Assembly: GCA_017538635.1 (NCBI GenBank)
Contig: JAFYIM010000532.1
Coordinates: 1 to 15,192, forward strand
From: a bacterium
Lineage (GTDB): Bacteria > UBA3054
Length of the DNA stretch: 15,192 nt
Direction: 5' to 3'
Shown: one piece after another, positions 7,518 through 15,188 of the stretch
Layout: every line of letters begins with the position of its first letter
Position numbering within the stretch: position 1 is the stretch's first letter
Made by a program: the position numbers and the translations under genes
Notes under the pieces: model-generated
Databases searched by the model: none
Told to the model about the DNA's origin: nothing
The model's input: the letters and a program-made list of their open reading frames with translations, nothing else

Positions 7518-8276
7518 ATGAAAAGCATTATCTGGAATCCCTGGCACGGCTGCCATAAATTGTCTGCCGGATGCGCCCACTGCTACGTTTACCGCAGGGA
7601 CGCCTCCTGCTCAAGGAACGCCAACGTGGTCGCAAAGACAAGGGATTTCTATCTCCCGATGAGGCGGGACCGCTCCGGTGCCTACAAGATCCCCCAAGGC
7701 TCCGAAGTCGACACCTGCTTCACTTCGGACTTTTTCGTGGAGGACGCCGATCCTTGGCGCGCCGAGGCCTGGGAGATGATGAAAATAAGGAGCGACCTCT
7801 CTTTCTTTTTCATCACGAAAAGAATAGACCGGATGGAATCCTGCCTGCCGCCGGACTGGGGGGAATTTGGGTACCCTAACGTCAGCATCGCCTGCACGGT
7901 CGAGAATCAGGCCATGGCGGACTACAGGCTGCCCATCTACCTTAAGGCGCCGCTTCGCTGCAGGTCTATCGTCTGCTCGCCGCTGTTGGAGCGGATCGAT
8001 CTTAAGAAATATCTGGTTCCCGACGTCACGAACGTAACGGCGGCGGGGGAGTCGGGGAGCATGGCGAGAGTCTGCGATTATGATTGGGTGCTGGACCTGA
8101 GAAGGCAGTGCATCGAGACCAACACCTCATTCTATTTCATGCAGACCGGCGCGCTTTTCAGAAAAGACGGCAAACTTTACCGCATCGAAAGGAAGATCCA
8201 GCACAGCCAGGCCAGGAAAGCGAAGATCAATTTTGTCGCGAAAAAGCCTTGCTCAAAAGGGGACAATTTGCTATAA
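7518..8276 (+). CDS. DUF5131 (phage Gp37/Gp68) family cysteine-motif protein
   Basis: This 252-residue protein matches the DUF5131 family, named after mycobacteriophage Gp37/Gp68 and found in many bacterial and phage genomes; its biochemical role is unsettled. The hallmark near the start is [19 protein letters not shown], with Cys12, Cys19 and Cys22 (C-x6-C-x2-C). The motif recalls radical-SAM iron-sulfur sites, although the spacing differs from the canonical C-x3-C-x2-C. Other family features are [11 protein letters not shown] near 97-107, which corresponds to the usual F-x-x-L-T-K-R block, SIACTVENQ near 124-132 and AAGESG near 175-180. No membrane segment or signal peptide is present, so it is cytoplasmic. 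The ATG at 7518 begins at the cysteine domain; an upstream in-frame ATG at 7476 lies before the -10 box and is rejected. It has its own promoter, and no phage genes flank it. Confidence 0.87.
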   Translation: MKSIIWNPWHGCHKLSAGCAHCYVYRRDASCSRNANVVAKTRDFYLPMRRDRSGAYKIPQGSEVDTCFTSDFFVEDADPWRAEAWEMMKIRSDLSFFFITKRIDRMESCLPPDWGEFGYPNVSIACTVENQAMADYRLPIYLKAPLRCRSIVCSPLLERIDLKKYLVPDVTNVTAAGESGSMARVCDYDWVLDLRRQCIETNTSFYFMQTGALFRKDGKLYRIERKIQHSQARKAKINFVAKKPCSKGDNLL

Positions 8277-8289
8277 TCCCCACTATAAT
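8249..8289 (+). promoter_or_regulatory. Promoter region with two TATAAT boxes before the MCE operon
   Basis: TTGCTC (8249-8254), a 17-bp spacer and TATAAT (8272-8277, preceded by TGC) form a good promoter overlapping the stop codon of the DUF5131 gene. A second TATAAT (8284-8289) follows 12 bp later inside a CTATAATC repeat but has no clear -35. Transcripts would start near 8284 or 8296, leaving leaders of about 24 or 12 nt. Neither shows a Shine-Dalgarno sequence before the ATG at 8308. Confidence 0.65.
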
Positions 8290-8307
8290 CAAGCCTTCTA
8301 AATCTTT

Positions 8308-9309
8308 ATGGCAACTGAACTTCATAAAACAAGGGTGGGGATATTCGTCTGCGTCGGCTTCGCGCTGATAATAGTGGCCCTTTTGATCTGGAGCCATATC
8401 TCCTGGGGCGGCTCGCCCAGGACGTACTCCTGCTATTTCAGCGAGAGCGTTCAGGGACTGACTGTAAGCTCTCCCGTCAGGTTCCGCGGCATCACCGTCG
8501 GCAGCGTCAATCATATCGGCATCGCGCCTGACGGGGAACTCGCCGAGATCTTCTTCGAGATCACGCCGCAAAGCGGTTTCACTGTGGAAACTGACAGCAT
8601 GTACATCCACATCACGGGAAACCTTTTGACCGGCATCAAGTACCTTGAGATCGAGATGATCGGCGACCGTCCCAAGCCGAACACAAAATTCCCCTTCGAG
8701 CCGGAGTATCCCGTAGTTGGCACGTACCACACGGTCTCCGCGGAGGACATTTTCTACCAGCTGACGAAATTCCTGGATGATCTGAACGTCAAGTCTATTT
8801 CCACTTCGATCACGAACATCTTAGACGGCGTCCAGAAAGTTTTAGGGCACAACAATCTTGCGCCCTTGGTCTCCAACATAACGGTGACGTCTGAGAATAT
8901 CAGGGAGATCTCCGCTTCCCTGAGAGTTTCCGTAACAAGGGACAACGTGGCTTTGCTTTACACGAATCTGAACCAGGCGGTCGTGAATTTCAGGAACGTC
9001 TCCGACGCGCTGCAGGTCAATTTGAACGACGAGGCGATATCCAACATCGTTTTGAACATTACAGACACGACGGAGAACGTCAACAAGATGGTGAAGGTCA
9101 TAACGCCCGAGGATATCAAGGCTTTCGCCGATTCGCTGCAAAAGCTCATAGTGCACGCCAATATGCTCGTAAACATGACGAGCGAGGAAGTCGAGGATCT
9201 CATGAACGAAGTGCAGCGTTCGGCCGTCAACATCAGGGCTTTCACGGAAGCTTTGCGCTCCAGGCCGGGGCAGACGCTGTTCGGCATAGACAAGGAGAAG
9301 GATAAATGA
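8308..9309 (+). CDS. MCE/MlaD family lipid-transport protein
   Basis: MCE proteins are the inner-membrane-anchored periplasmic part of lipid transporters such as Mla and Pqi. The 333-residue protein has one N-terminal transmembrane helix (about 10-30, after HKTR). An MlaD domain at 38-117 follows, containing the family pattern GLTVSSPVRFRGITVGSV at 50-67 and GNLLTGIKYLEIE at 104-116. Residues about 145-320 are mostly helical with repeated Asn/Thr/Val heptad-like patterns, typical of the coiled-coil or channel-forming tail of MCE proteins. It overlaps the next gene by ATGA. The usual upstream partners, the MlaE permease and MlaF ATPase, are absent here; the upstream gene encodes a DUF5131 protein. 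The cargo is unknown. The start is set by the family-typical N-terminus although no ribosome binding site is seen. Confidence 0.93.
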   Translation: MATELHKTRVGIFVCVGFALIIVALLIWSHISWGGSPRTYSCYFSESVQGLTVSSPVRFRGITVGSVNHIGIAPDGELAEIFFEITPQSGFTVETDSMYIHITGNLLTGIKYLEIEMIGDRPKPNTKFPFEPEYPVVGTYHTVSAEDIFYQLTKFLDDLNVKSISTSITNILDGVQKVLGHNNLAPLVSNITVTSENIREISASLRVSVTRDNVALLYTNLNQAVVNFRNVSDALQVNLNDEAISNIVLNITDTTENVNKMVKVITPEDIKAFADSLQKLIVHANMLVNMTSEEVEDLMNEVQRSAVNIRAFTEALRSRPGQTLFGIDKEKDK

Positions 9310-9965
9310 AAAGAACCATAATTTTGCTTGCGGCCGCTCTCACATTGACTGGCTGCCTCAGCGGCATCTTCAAAAGGGAAGCGATAACCGTAAATTATTA
9401 CCAGATCGAATATCCCGAGATCGAAAAGGTTTGCAGCAAGCCTTTTGATCTTGCCCTGTCCTTCAGAAGGCTGACGGTGAACTCCGCCTACGACCGCAGC
9501 ACGCTTATTTACATGAACAGCGACAAGAGCGGCGGCGTATACAAATATGACGAATGGCTATCTTCCCCGGATGAACTGATCTTCTCGATGCTGCAAAGGG
9601 ACCTTGAGGACGGCGGCGTCTTCAAGAACCTGACTACCAGGACTTCTGGAGTCTTGCCGGACTATTCTCTCCAGGGAACTCTGGTCGAAGTCTATGAGAG
9701 CAGGGAACTCTTGGGCACGAAGGCCAAGGCGCACGCTGTCATGATGTTCATGCTGACGAGGCTGGACCGCGGAGCCAACGCTTCGAGAGTCATACTGCAG
9801 AAGCGCTACACGGCTGAAAGCGACTGCGCAAGCGGCGACGCCGATTCGTACGTCCAGGGAGTCTGCACGTCGATCAGGGACATTTCGGAAAGATTGAACA
9901 AGGATATTTACAGCGCGGTGGGCGAGGAAGAAGCCCGCTTAAGGAAAGATGAGGAGAGTAAATGA
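9306..9965 (+). CDS. ABC-type transport auxiliary lipoprotein (PqiC/MlaD partner type)
   Basis: The 219-residue protein starts with a lipoprotein signal peptide, MKRTIILLAAALTLTGC, with lipobox LTGC and acylated Cys17. The region after it (VNYYQIEYPE near 29-38, then FRRLTVNSAYDRSTLIYM near 53-70 and YDEWLSSPDELIFSMLQRDL near 79-98) follows the ABC_trans_aux pattern. In that pattern a tyrosine-leading strand is followed by a mature-domain helix ending each subunit. Such lipoproteins, including PqiC, sit at the outer membrane and receive the MCE channel. It starts inside the stop codon of the MCE gene (ATGA) with a strong AAGGAGAAGG ribosome binding site, and its own stop overlaps the peptidase start, so all three are translationally coupled. 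The order MCE then lipoprotein is standard for these transporters. Confidence 0.85.
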   Translation: MKRTIILLAAALTLTGCLSGIFKREAITVNYYQIEYPEIEKVCSKPFDLALSFRRLTVNSAYDRSTLIYMNSDKSGGVYKYDEWLSSPDELIFSMLQRDLEDGGVFKNLTTRTSGVLPDYSLQGTLVEVYESRELLGTKAKAHAVMMFMLTRLDRGANASRVILQKRYTAESDCASGDADSYVQGVCTSIRDISERLNKDIYSAVGEEEARLRKDEESK

Positions 9966-12106
9966 GAAGCAACGTTTTTTTGGCTCTGTTTTCGATAGTT
10001 TTCATTTCCGGCTGCGTTCCCGAATTTTCGGGAACGTTTTTAGCGTCTGAAAAAGTTGAAGGCATCCCGCCGGCTCCCCCAACCAAAGTCATCCCCGAGA
10101 CGAACGTCTATCACGGCGTCACCATAATTGACGACTATGCCTGGATGGAGGACAACACGAGAGCCGACGTGCAGGAATGGACGAAAGCCCAGAACGAACG
10201 TTTCTACGAATACGCCGACAAGCTTCCCGCGACCGAATACCTCACCAAAGAGCTGAAAAGACTCTGGCGTTACGCCGACCAGACCGTGCCGACGGAAGTT
10301 TACGACGGCAAGCGTTTGTACTTCAGCAAAAAGGGCGTGGACGACACCAAGTGGATCCTCATGACGAAGGAGAATGCCGATGCTCCGGAAAAGGTAGTGC
10401 TTGACCCGAACAAGTGGGACAAGGACGATTATCTCGCCTTCGCCTCGCGTTCCCGCGACGGCCGCTACATCGCCTACGGCATAGGACACGCCGGCGATGA
10501 GAATCCAATTATCCATGTTCTGGACGTGGAGAACGAGATAGAATTATCTGACCGCGTGCGCGGATGGAAGCAGGGCGTTTCTTGCTGGAAAAAGGACAAC
10601 TCTGGCTTCTACTATTCCTGCAAACCCCTGAAGGGCACCGTCCCCGAGGGCGAGGAATTCTACTGGCACGCCGTCTATTTCCACAAACTCGGAACGAGCG
10701 CGGAAGAGGACCAGCTTATCTTCAACTCAGAAACGGAAAGGGAAAAGTGGCACGGCGTCGATCTCTCCGACGACGAGAAATACATGCTCTATTACAGGGG
10801 CAATTTCGGCTCAGCCGACATCTGGCTGAAGCGCAACATCGAGGGCGCCGAGCTCGTTCCCGTCGTGGTCGGCAAGGAAGCCAACTTCGACGTCACCATA
10901 ATCGACGACAAGCTCTTCATCAGGACGAACCTCAATGCGCCGAAGTTCATGGTCTATGTCGCAGACGCAAGTGATCCGGGCTTCGAGAAGTGGAAAGTCT
11001 TCCTGCCGGAAAGCGAGGACAGGCTAGATTCGCTCTCCTTCATCGACGGGGAAGTTTACGCCGAGTATCTGCACGGCATCGACAACAAGATCAAGATCTA
11101 CGACATCGACGGCACGTATGTGAAAGACATGACGCTGCCGGCGAGCCCCTGCTCCGCCAGCGTTTACGGCTACTGGCACAAGGGCCCCGTCAAAGTTTCC
11201 TGCTCTAGTTACCTGATCCCCGGCACGACCTACAGCTACAACGTCAGTGAGGACAAGCTCACCGTCATTAAGGAATTCCCGGTGAAATACGACCTTGACA
11301 ACTGCTGCGTGACGCAGGTCTTCTATCCTTCCAAGGACGGAACCAAGATACCTATGACGATCGTCTATCCCAAGGATCGTCCCAGGGACGGCAGCTGCCC
11401 CTGCATATTGGACGGCTACGGCGGTTTCAACGTCTCCCTCATGCCGGGCTTTATCGGCTACAATTCGCTCTGGGTGAAGCAGGGCGGCGTCTTCGCCATC
11501 GCGAACTTAAGGGGCGGCGGCGAATTCGGTGAGGAATGGCACAAAGCCGGCATGCGCGAGAATAAGCAGAACGTCTTTGACGACTTCATCGCAGCGGCGG
11601 AATATCTCATCAAAGAAGGCTACACATCGAAGGAAAAACTCGGGATCTCCGGCGGCTCAAACGGCGGGCTTTTAGTCGGCGCCTGCGCCGTCCAGCGCCC
11701 CGACCTCTACAAGGCCGTCAGGTGCGGAGTTCCGCTTCTGGACATGGTGAAGTACCACAAGTTCAGGATCGCCAACATCTGGAGCGAGGAGTACGGCACC
11801 TCCGACTTCAAGGATCAGTTTGAGTACCTCCTGAAGTACTCCCCCTATCAGAATATTAAAAAAGGCGTGAAGTACCCCGATATGCTCATCACAGGCGGCG
11901 AGAACGACGCCAGAGTCGATCCCATGCACGTCAGGAAGATGGGTGCGAAGCTGCAGGCTGACTCGACGGGCGGCCCGATCTTCCCGGTCGTCTATCCCGA
12001 CGCCGGCCACGGCTCCTCCGTGGACTTCGATTCCAGAGTCAGGCAGTACGCGAGGGAAGGCGCCTTCATGTACGACCGCCTCGGTCTGGAGATCACGAAA
12101 GAATAG
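9962..12106 (+). CDS. Prolyl oligopeptidase family lipoprotein (peptidase S9A)
   Basis: S9A enzymes cut short peptides after proline, with a beta-propeller limiting access to the catalytic domain. Length (714) fits the family. The first 18 residues form a lipoprotein signal, MRSNVFLALFSIVFISGC, with Cys18 as the lipidation site, so the enzyme is probably tethered to a membrane facing the periplasm. Residues 40-100 show the conserved N-terminal block (TNVYHGVTIIDDYAWMED), and about 115-440 form the propeller. The hydrolase domain follows: DGYGGFN (484-490), NLRGGGEFGEEWHKAG (515-530), and the catalytic triad Ser566 in GGSNGG, Asp649 in NDARVDP and His683 in AGHGS. All key residues are intact, so activity is likely. 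It starts by ATGA overlap with the lipoprotein gene and is last in the operon, just before a strong terminator. Its coupling to MCE transport genes is unusual. Confidence 0.95.
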   Translation: MRSNVFLALFSIVFISGCVPEFSGTFLASEKVEGIPPAPPTKVIPETNVYHGVTIIDDYAWMEDNTRADVQEWTKAQNERFYEYADKLPATEYLTKELKRLWRYADQTVPTEVYDGKRLYFSKKGVDDTKWILMTKENADAPEKVVLDPNKWDKDDYLAFASRSRDGRYIAYGIGHAGDENPIIHVLDVENEIELSDRVRGWKQGVSCWKKDNSGFYYSCKPLKGTVPEGEEFYWHAVYFHKLGTSAEEDQLIFNSETEREKWHGVDLSDDEKYMLYYRGNFGSADIWLKRNIEGAELVPVVVGKEANFDVTIIDDKLFIRTNLNAPKFMVYVADASDPGFEKWKVFLPESEDRLDSLSFIDGEVYAEYLHGIDNKIKIYDIDGTYVKDMTLPASPCSASVYGYWHKGPVKVSCSSYLIPGTTYSYNVSEDKLTVIKEFPVKYDLDNCCVTQVFYPSKDGTKIPMTIVYPKDRPRDGSCPCILDGYGGFNVSLMPGFIGYNSLWVKQGGVFAIANLRGGGEFGEEWHKAGMRENKQNVFDDFIAAAEYLIKEGYTSKEKLGISGGSNGGLLVGACAVQRPDLYKAVRCGVPLLDMVKYHKFRIANIWSEEYGTSDFKDQFEYLLKYSPYQNIKKGVKYPDMLITGGENDARVDPMHVRKMGAKLQADSTGGPIFPVVYPDAGHGSSVDFDSRVRQYAREGAFMYDRLGLEITKE

Positions 12107-12119
12107 GAAAGGAATAAAA

Positions 12120-12147
12120 AAAGGCCCCGGGTGTCCGGGGCCTTTTT
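12120..12147. terminator. Bidirectional terminator between the peptidase and RRM genes
   Basis: An 11-bp GC-rich stem (12120-12130 with 12135-12145, AAAGGCCCCGG against CCGGGGCCTTT) encloses a GTGT loop. The stem is flanked by T to 12147 on the right and by A on the left, so on the minus strand the RNA also ends in a U run. It can stop both the peptidase operon and the converging RRM gene. Confidence 0.95.
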
Positions 12148-12165
12148 CTTAGGCAAGGGGAAATA

Positions 12166-12435
12166 TTATTCTTCTTTCGGCTCGACCTTTTTTTCACGAG
12201 CTTCGGAAACGATCAGTTTCCTTCCGCCGACTTCCGCCTCATGGAAAGCCTCGATGGCTTCCTTGGTCTCTTCGTCGGTGCTCATTTCTACGAAACCGAA
12301 ACCGCGGCTGCGTCTCGTTTCACGATCAAAGATGACCGAAGCGGAGACTACTGTTCCGATTGTTGAGAACAGTTTGTTAAGATCCTCTTTGGTCATCGCG
12401 TAGGGCATGTTGCCCACAAAAATTTTGGTAGGCAT
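12166..12435 (-). CDS. Small RNA-binding protein with a single RRM
   Basis: This 89-residue protein is almost entirely one RNA recognition motif. RNP2 is KIFVGNMPY (4-12) and RNP1 is SRGFGFVEM (43-51), with the aromatic residues that stack on RNA (F6, F46, F48) in place. Residues 80-89 are a short charged tail (EKKVEPKEE) without the glycine-rich tail of many cyanobacterial Rbp proteins. Single-RRM proteins of this size are frequent in cyanobacteria and PVC bacteria, where some respond to cold, though the role here is unknown. The ATG at 12435 has an AAGGA site 5 nt upstream. The gene has its own promoter with a roughly 90-nt leader, diverges from the helicase gene and converges on the shared terminator. 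Confidence 0.95.
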   Translation of the reverse strand: MPTKIFVGNMPYAMTKEDLNKLFSTIGTVVSASVIFDRETRRSRGFGFVEMSTDEETKEAIEAFHEAEVGGRKLIVSEAREKKVEPKEE

Positions 12436-12476
12436 ATTTTTCCTTACCTATTTTGGAAAGTTTAAGGTGCGCGTCC

Positions 12477-12501
12477 AGGGAAAAAAGGAACCTGTTTCCC
12501 T
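12477..12501 (-). promoter_or_regulatory. Hairpin in the 5' leader of the RRM gene
   Basis: The leader contains AGGGAAA and TTTCCCT (12501-12495 and 12483-12477 on the minus strand) separated by 11 nt, a 7-bp hairpin with a small GGTTCC palindrome inside the loop. It lies about 40 nt before the ATG. Being in the leader of an RNA-binding protein it could be a regulatory site, but short stems like this also occur by chance. Confidence 0.3.
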
Positions 12502-12533
12502 TCCCCCCTTGAACAAAAATTAAAACGTCGGCT

Positions 12534-12562
12534 ATTCTAGCAGTATTTCCAAAAAATGGCAA
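12534..12562 (-). promoter_or_regulatory. Sigma70-type promoter of the RRM gene
   Basis: On the minus strand TTGCCA (12562-12557) is followed by exactly 17 bp and TAGAAT (12539-12534), with TGC before the -10. The layout matches that of the pyr operon promoter: the same -35, the same spacing and one changed -10 base. Transcription should start near 12527, giving a leader of about 92 nt. Confidence 0.8.
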
Positions 12563-12605
12563 GGGGAGCATACCTTTCAAGGCGAAAGCGGGAGGGCCTT
12601 TTTTA

Positions 12606-12614
12606 TGCTATAAT
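12606..12614 (+). promoter_or_regulatory. Extended -10 promoter of the JAB-DinG gene
   Basis: TGC precedes a perfect TATAAT (12609-12614); at 17-bp spacing the -35 position reads AAGCGG, not a match. Only 9 nt separate the -10 from the ATG at 12624, so the transcript should be leaderless or nearly so, and no Shine-Dalgarno sequence is present. Confidence 0.6.
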
Positions 12615-12623
12615 CCTTGATGT

Positions 12624-15188
12624 ATGGAGATATACGATTCACACTTCACGCCCGCGGCGGCAAGGAAATTGAAAGCCGCCATTGAGGAGGCCAAAGGCAA
12701 CGAAGTTTTTGCCCGCGGTATCCTTTCGGAGGACGGCCTTATCTGCGAAATAGAAATTATCGCCCGCGGCAACGACCACATGGTCGCGGCCGTGATGCAG
12801 CGCTGCAAGAGCGGGGACTACGCCATACACAATCATCCGCCGTCGCGCATGGTATCGGCAAAGGAAAACATCAGGCCCAGCGACGCGGACGTAGGCATCG
12901 CAAGCCAGCTAGGCTTGCGCGGAATCGGCAGCATGATCGTGGACAACGACGTGAGGATCTCCTACGTTCTGGTCGAGACCGGGCCGATGAAAAAGCTTAC
13001 GCTCCTGCCTACGGACAAGATCGTAAGCCAGCTTGACAAAGGCTCGCGCTTAAGCCAGCACTTCAAGAATTACGAGGAGCGCCCCGAGCAGAAAGCCATG
13101 CTTGGCCAGGTGGCGAAAGCTTTCAACGACGGCGATCTCTGCGTGGCGGAAGCGGGGACGGGAACAGGCAAGACCATAGCGTATCTTCTTCCCGCCATCG
13201 CCTGGTCTTTGCTTAACAATGAGAAGATCGTCATTGCGACGCACACCATAAACCTGCAGGAGCAGCTCTACAAGAAAGATTTCCCGATCGTCAAGGATCT
13301 TTTCTCGCAAGAGGCGAAGGCCGTGCTTGTGAAGGGAAGGTCCAATTACGCCTGCCTTAGGAAAGCCAACACTATCTTGAAGAATCCCGAGCTAATAGCC
13401 GACGAGGACCAGGAGCGGCTGGAGTCTTTGGCGAAATGGGCCGTCGGTTCCGAGACAGGGGACAGGAGCGAGCCGGCCGAGTATCCCGAAAACAAACATT
13501 GGGAGAAAATATCCTCCTCAAGGGAGACCTGCATAAAAAGCGCCTGCCCCTTCTTCAAGAGCTGCTTCGTGGTGAAAGCCAGAAGGAAAGCCGAGGAAGC
13601 CAACGTTATCATAACGAACCACGCGCTGCTCTTTTCCGACATAGCCATCAGGGAGGAAGGCAACGCCACGGGCATTCTTCCGGACTACGGCGCGGTCGTC
13701 ATTGACGAAGCCCACAATCTTGAGGATTCGGCTTCCAGTCATTTCGGCATGGAAGTATCTCGCTACGACATCCTGACTGCTCTCAACGCCATCTACCGTT
13801 CGAGCGGACACAAGCAGACCGGCGCTTTGATAACGCTGGCCAATTTTGTCAAGAAGAATCCCGAGCGCTTCAAAAAAGATCAGGAGACGATCCTGGAGCA
13901 GATCAAAACGCTCGTTGACGACGGACTGCCGACATTGCACGAAGAAGCTCTCGGCGAGTGCGACGACATCTGCGACATCCTAATGAAACTCGACGCCAAG
14001 GCAAAACTGGGGGGGCAGGATTTCCTGCCGTACCGCCTGACCAAAGAGCACAGGGCTACCGCCGAGTGGGAGGACATCTGCGAACACTTGAAAAATCTGG
14101 AAGCGACGCTGACGCAGGGTGCGGCGCTCTTCAAGGGCATCTTCGAGATCCTGGAAGATAAAATCGCGGAAGGGCACGACGAGCTTCCCGGCCTGGCAAG
14201 GGACCTTGCCGTGCGCGTTGGGCATCTCGAGGCCTTCGCCTCCACCATTTCCGAGATCAGGGAGAAAGGCGAGGAGGAGAACGGCATGGTCAGCTGGCTG
14301 GACGCCGGCCTTTCCCAGAAGCTGAAGATCAAAAGGTTCAGCATGGAAAGCGTTCCCATCACCGTGGGGGAAATGCTCAAGGAATCGCTTTACAAAAAAT
14401 TCCGCACGATCATTCTTACTTCCGCAACTTTGTCAAGCAAGGAGAAGCTCGACTTCTTCAAGAGCAGAGTAGGCTTAGACCTCTACGAAGCGGAGCTTGC
14501 GGCCGTGGGCGGAAGGAAAATCACAGAGAACATCTACAAGTCGAGTTTCGATTACAAAAAGCAGGCGGCGCTGCTCGTTCCCGAAGACTCCTATGAACTG
14601 AACCAGAACGCCATGATACTTGACCTGGCGCAGCTGACGGAGGGCGGGGCCTTCGTGCTCTTCACTTCCATCGCGCTGATGCAGAAATCCTATGACGCGC
14701 TGGAAAAAGCTTTGCGCGCCAGGGGACTTCTGCCTATGGTGCAGTTCTCGGATTCCAGCCACAATCTGTTGAACCGCTTCAAAAGCTCCCACAATGCCGT
14801 GCTGTTCGGCGTGGACAGCTTCTGGGCCGGCGTGGACGTCCCGGGAGAGAATCTGCGCTCCATCATCCTAACTAAGCTTCCTTTTGCCGTGCCGACGGAA
14901 CCTATACAGGAAGCCAGGTGCGAGGAACTGGAGAAGAAGGGCGTGACGTCGTTTGCGCACTACTCCGTCCCGCAGGCCGTCATCAAGCTCAGACAGGGCT
15001 TCGGCAGATTGGTGAGAAGCAGCTCCGACTACGGGATAGTCACGATTCTGGACGACCGCATCCTTAGGAAAAGCTACGGAAAGACCTTCCTCGGCTCGCT
15101 TCCCGACTGCCAGAGATTCATTGGTCCCTTCAAGACCGTGCTTGACTCCGCGCAATATTTTCTTGAAAATATAAAAAAACAAAAATAA
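12624..15188 (+). CDS. DinG-type Fe-S DNA helicase with N-terminal JAB/RadC-like domain
   Basis: The 854-residue protein is a superfamily 2 helicase of the XPD/DinG group, expected to unwind DNA 5' to 3' using ATP. It carries Walker A (AEAGTGTGKT, 175-184), DEAH (361-364), the SAT motif (600-602) and motif VI (QGFGRLVR, 791-798). Four cysteines, C244, C303, C308 and C314, have the x4 and x5 spacing of the iron-sulfur ligands of E. coli DinG. It is about 140 residues longer than E. coli DinG (716) because of an N-terminal domain (about 1-130). This domain has a JAMM-like set: E27 in NEVFARG, H69 and H71 in AIHNHPPS, then S86 and D89 in RPSDAD. In RadC and other JAMM proteins Ser follows 7 residues after the second His; here it follows 14, so the loop is longer. 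No exonuclease domain is seen. The gene diverges from the RRM gene; complete to a TAA stop 4 nt from the window end. Confidence 0.92.
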   Translation: MEIYDSHFTPAAARKLKAAIEEAKGNEVFARGILSEDGLICEIEIIARGNDHMVAAVMQRCKSGDYAIHNHPPSRMVSAKENIRPSDADVGIASQLGLRGIGSMIVDNDVRISYVLVETGPMKKLTLLPTDKIVSQLDKGSRLSQHFKNYEERPEQKAMLGQVAKAFNDGDLCVAEAGTGTGKTIAYLLPAIAWSLLNNEKIVIATHTINLQEQLYKKDFPIVKDLFSQEAKAVLVKGRSNYACLRKANTILKNPELIADEDQERLESLAKWAVGSETGDRSEPAEYPENKHWEKISSSRETCIKSACPFFKSCFVVKARRKAEEANVIITNHALLFSDIAIREEGNATGILPDYGAVVIDEAHNLEDSASSHFGMEVSRYDILTALNAIYRSSGHKQTGALITLANFVKKNPERFKKDQETILEQIKTLVDDGLPTLHEEALGECDDICDILMKLDAKAKLGGQDFLPYRLTKEHRATAEWEDICEHLKNLEATLTQGAALFKGIFEILEDKIAEGHDELPGLARDLAVRVGHLEAFASTISEIREKGEEENGMVSWLDAGLSQKLKIKRFSMESVPITVGEMLKESLYKKFRTIILTSATLSSKEKLDFFKSRVGLDLYEAELAAVGGRKITENIYKSSFDYKKQAALLVPEDSYELNQNAMILDLAQLTEGGAFVLFTSIALMQKSYDALEKALRARGLLPMVQFSDSSHNLLNRFKSSHNAVLFGVDSFWAGVDVPGENLRSIILTKLPFAVPTEPIQEARCEELEKKGVTSFAHYSVPQAVIKLRQGFGRLVRSSSDYGIVTILDDRILRKSYGKTFLGSLPDCQRFIGPFKTVLDSAQYFLENIKKQK

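Noticed and set aside
7518..8276. Possible prophage remnant because of the phage-named DUF5131 family.
   Set aside because: No integrase, structural gene or attachment repeat is seen, and the family is widespread in ordinary chromosomes.
12579..12604. AAGGC...GCCTT followed by T-rich sequence, a possible terminator before the helicase gene.
   Set aside because: The stem is only 5 bp with a 12-nt loop, and it lies upstream of the helicase promoter with no gene reading into it.
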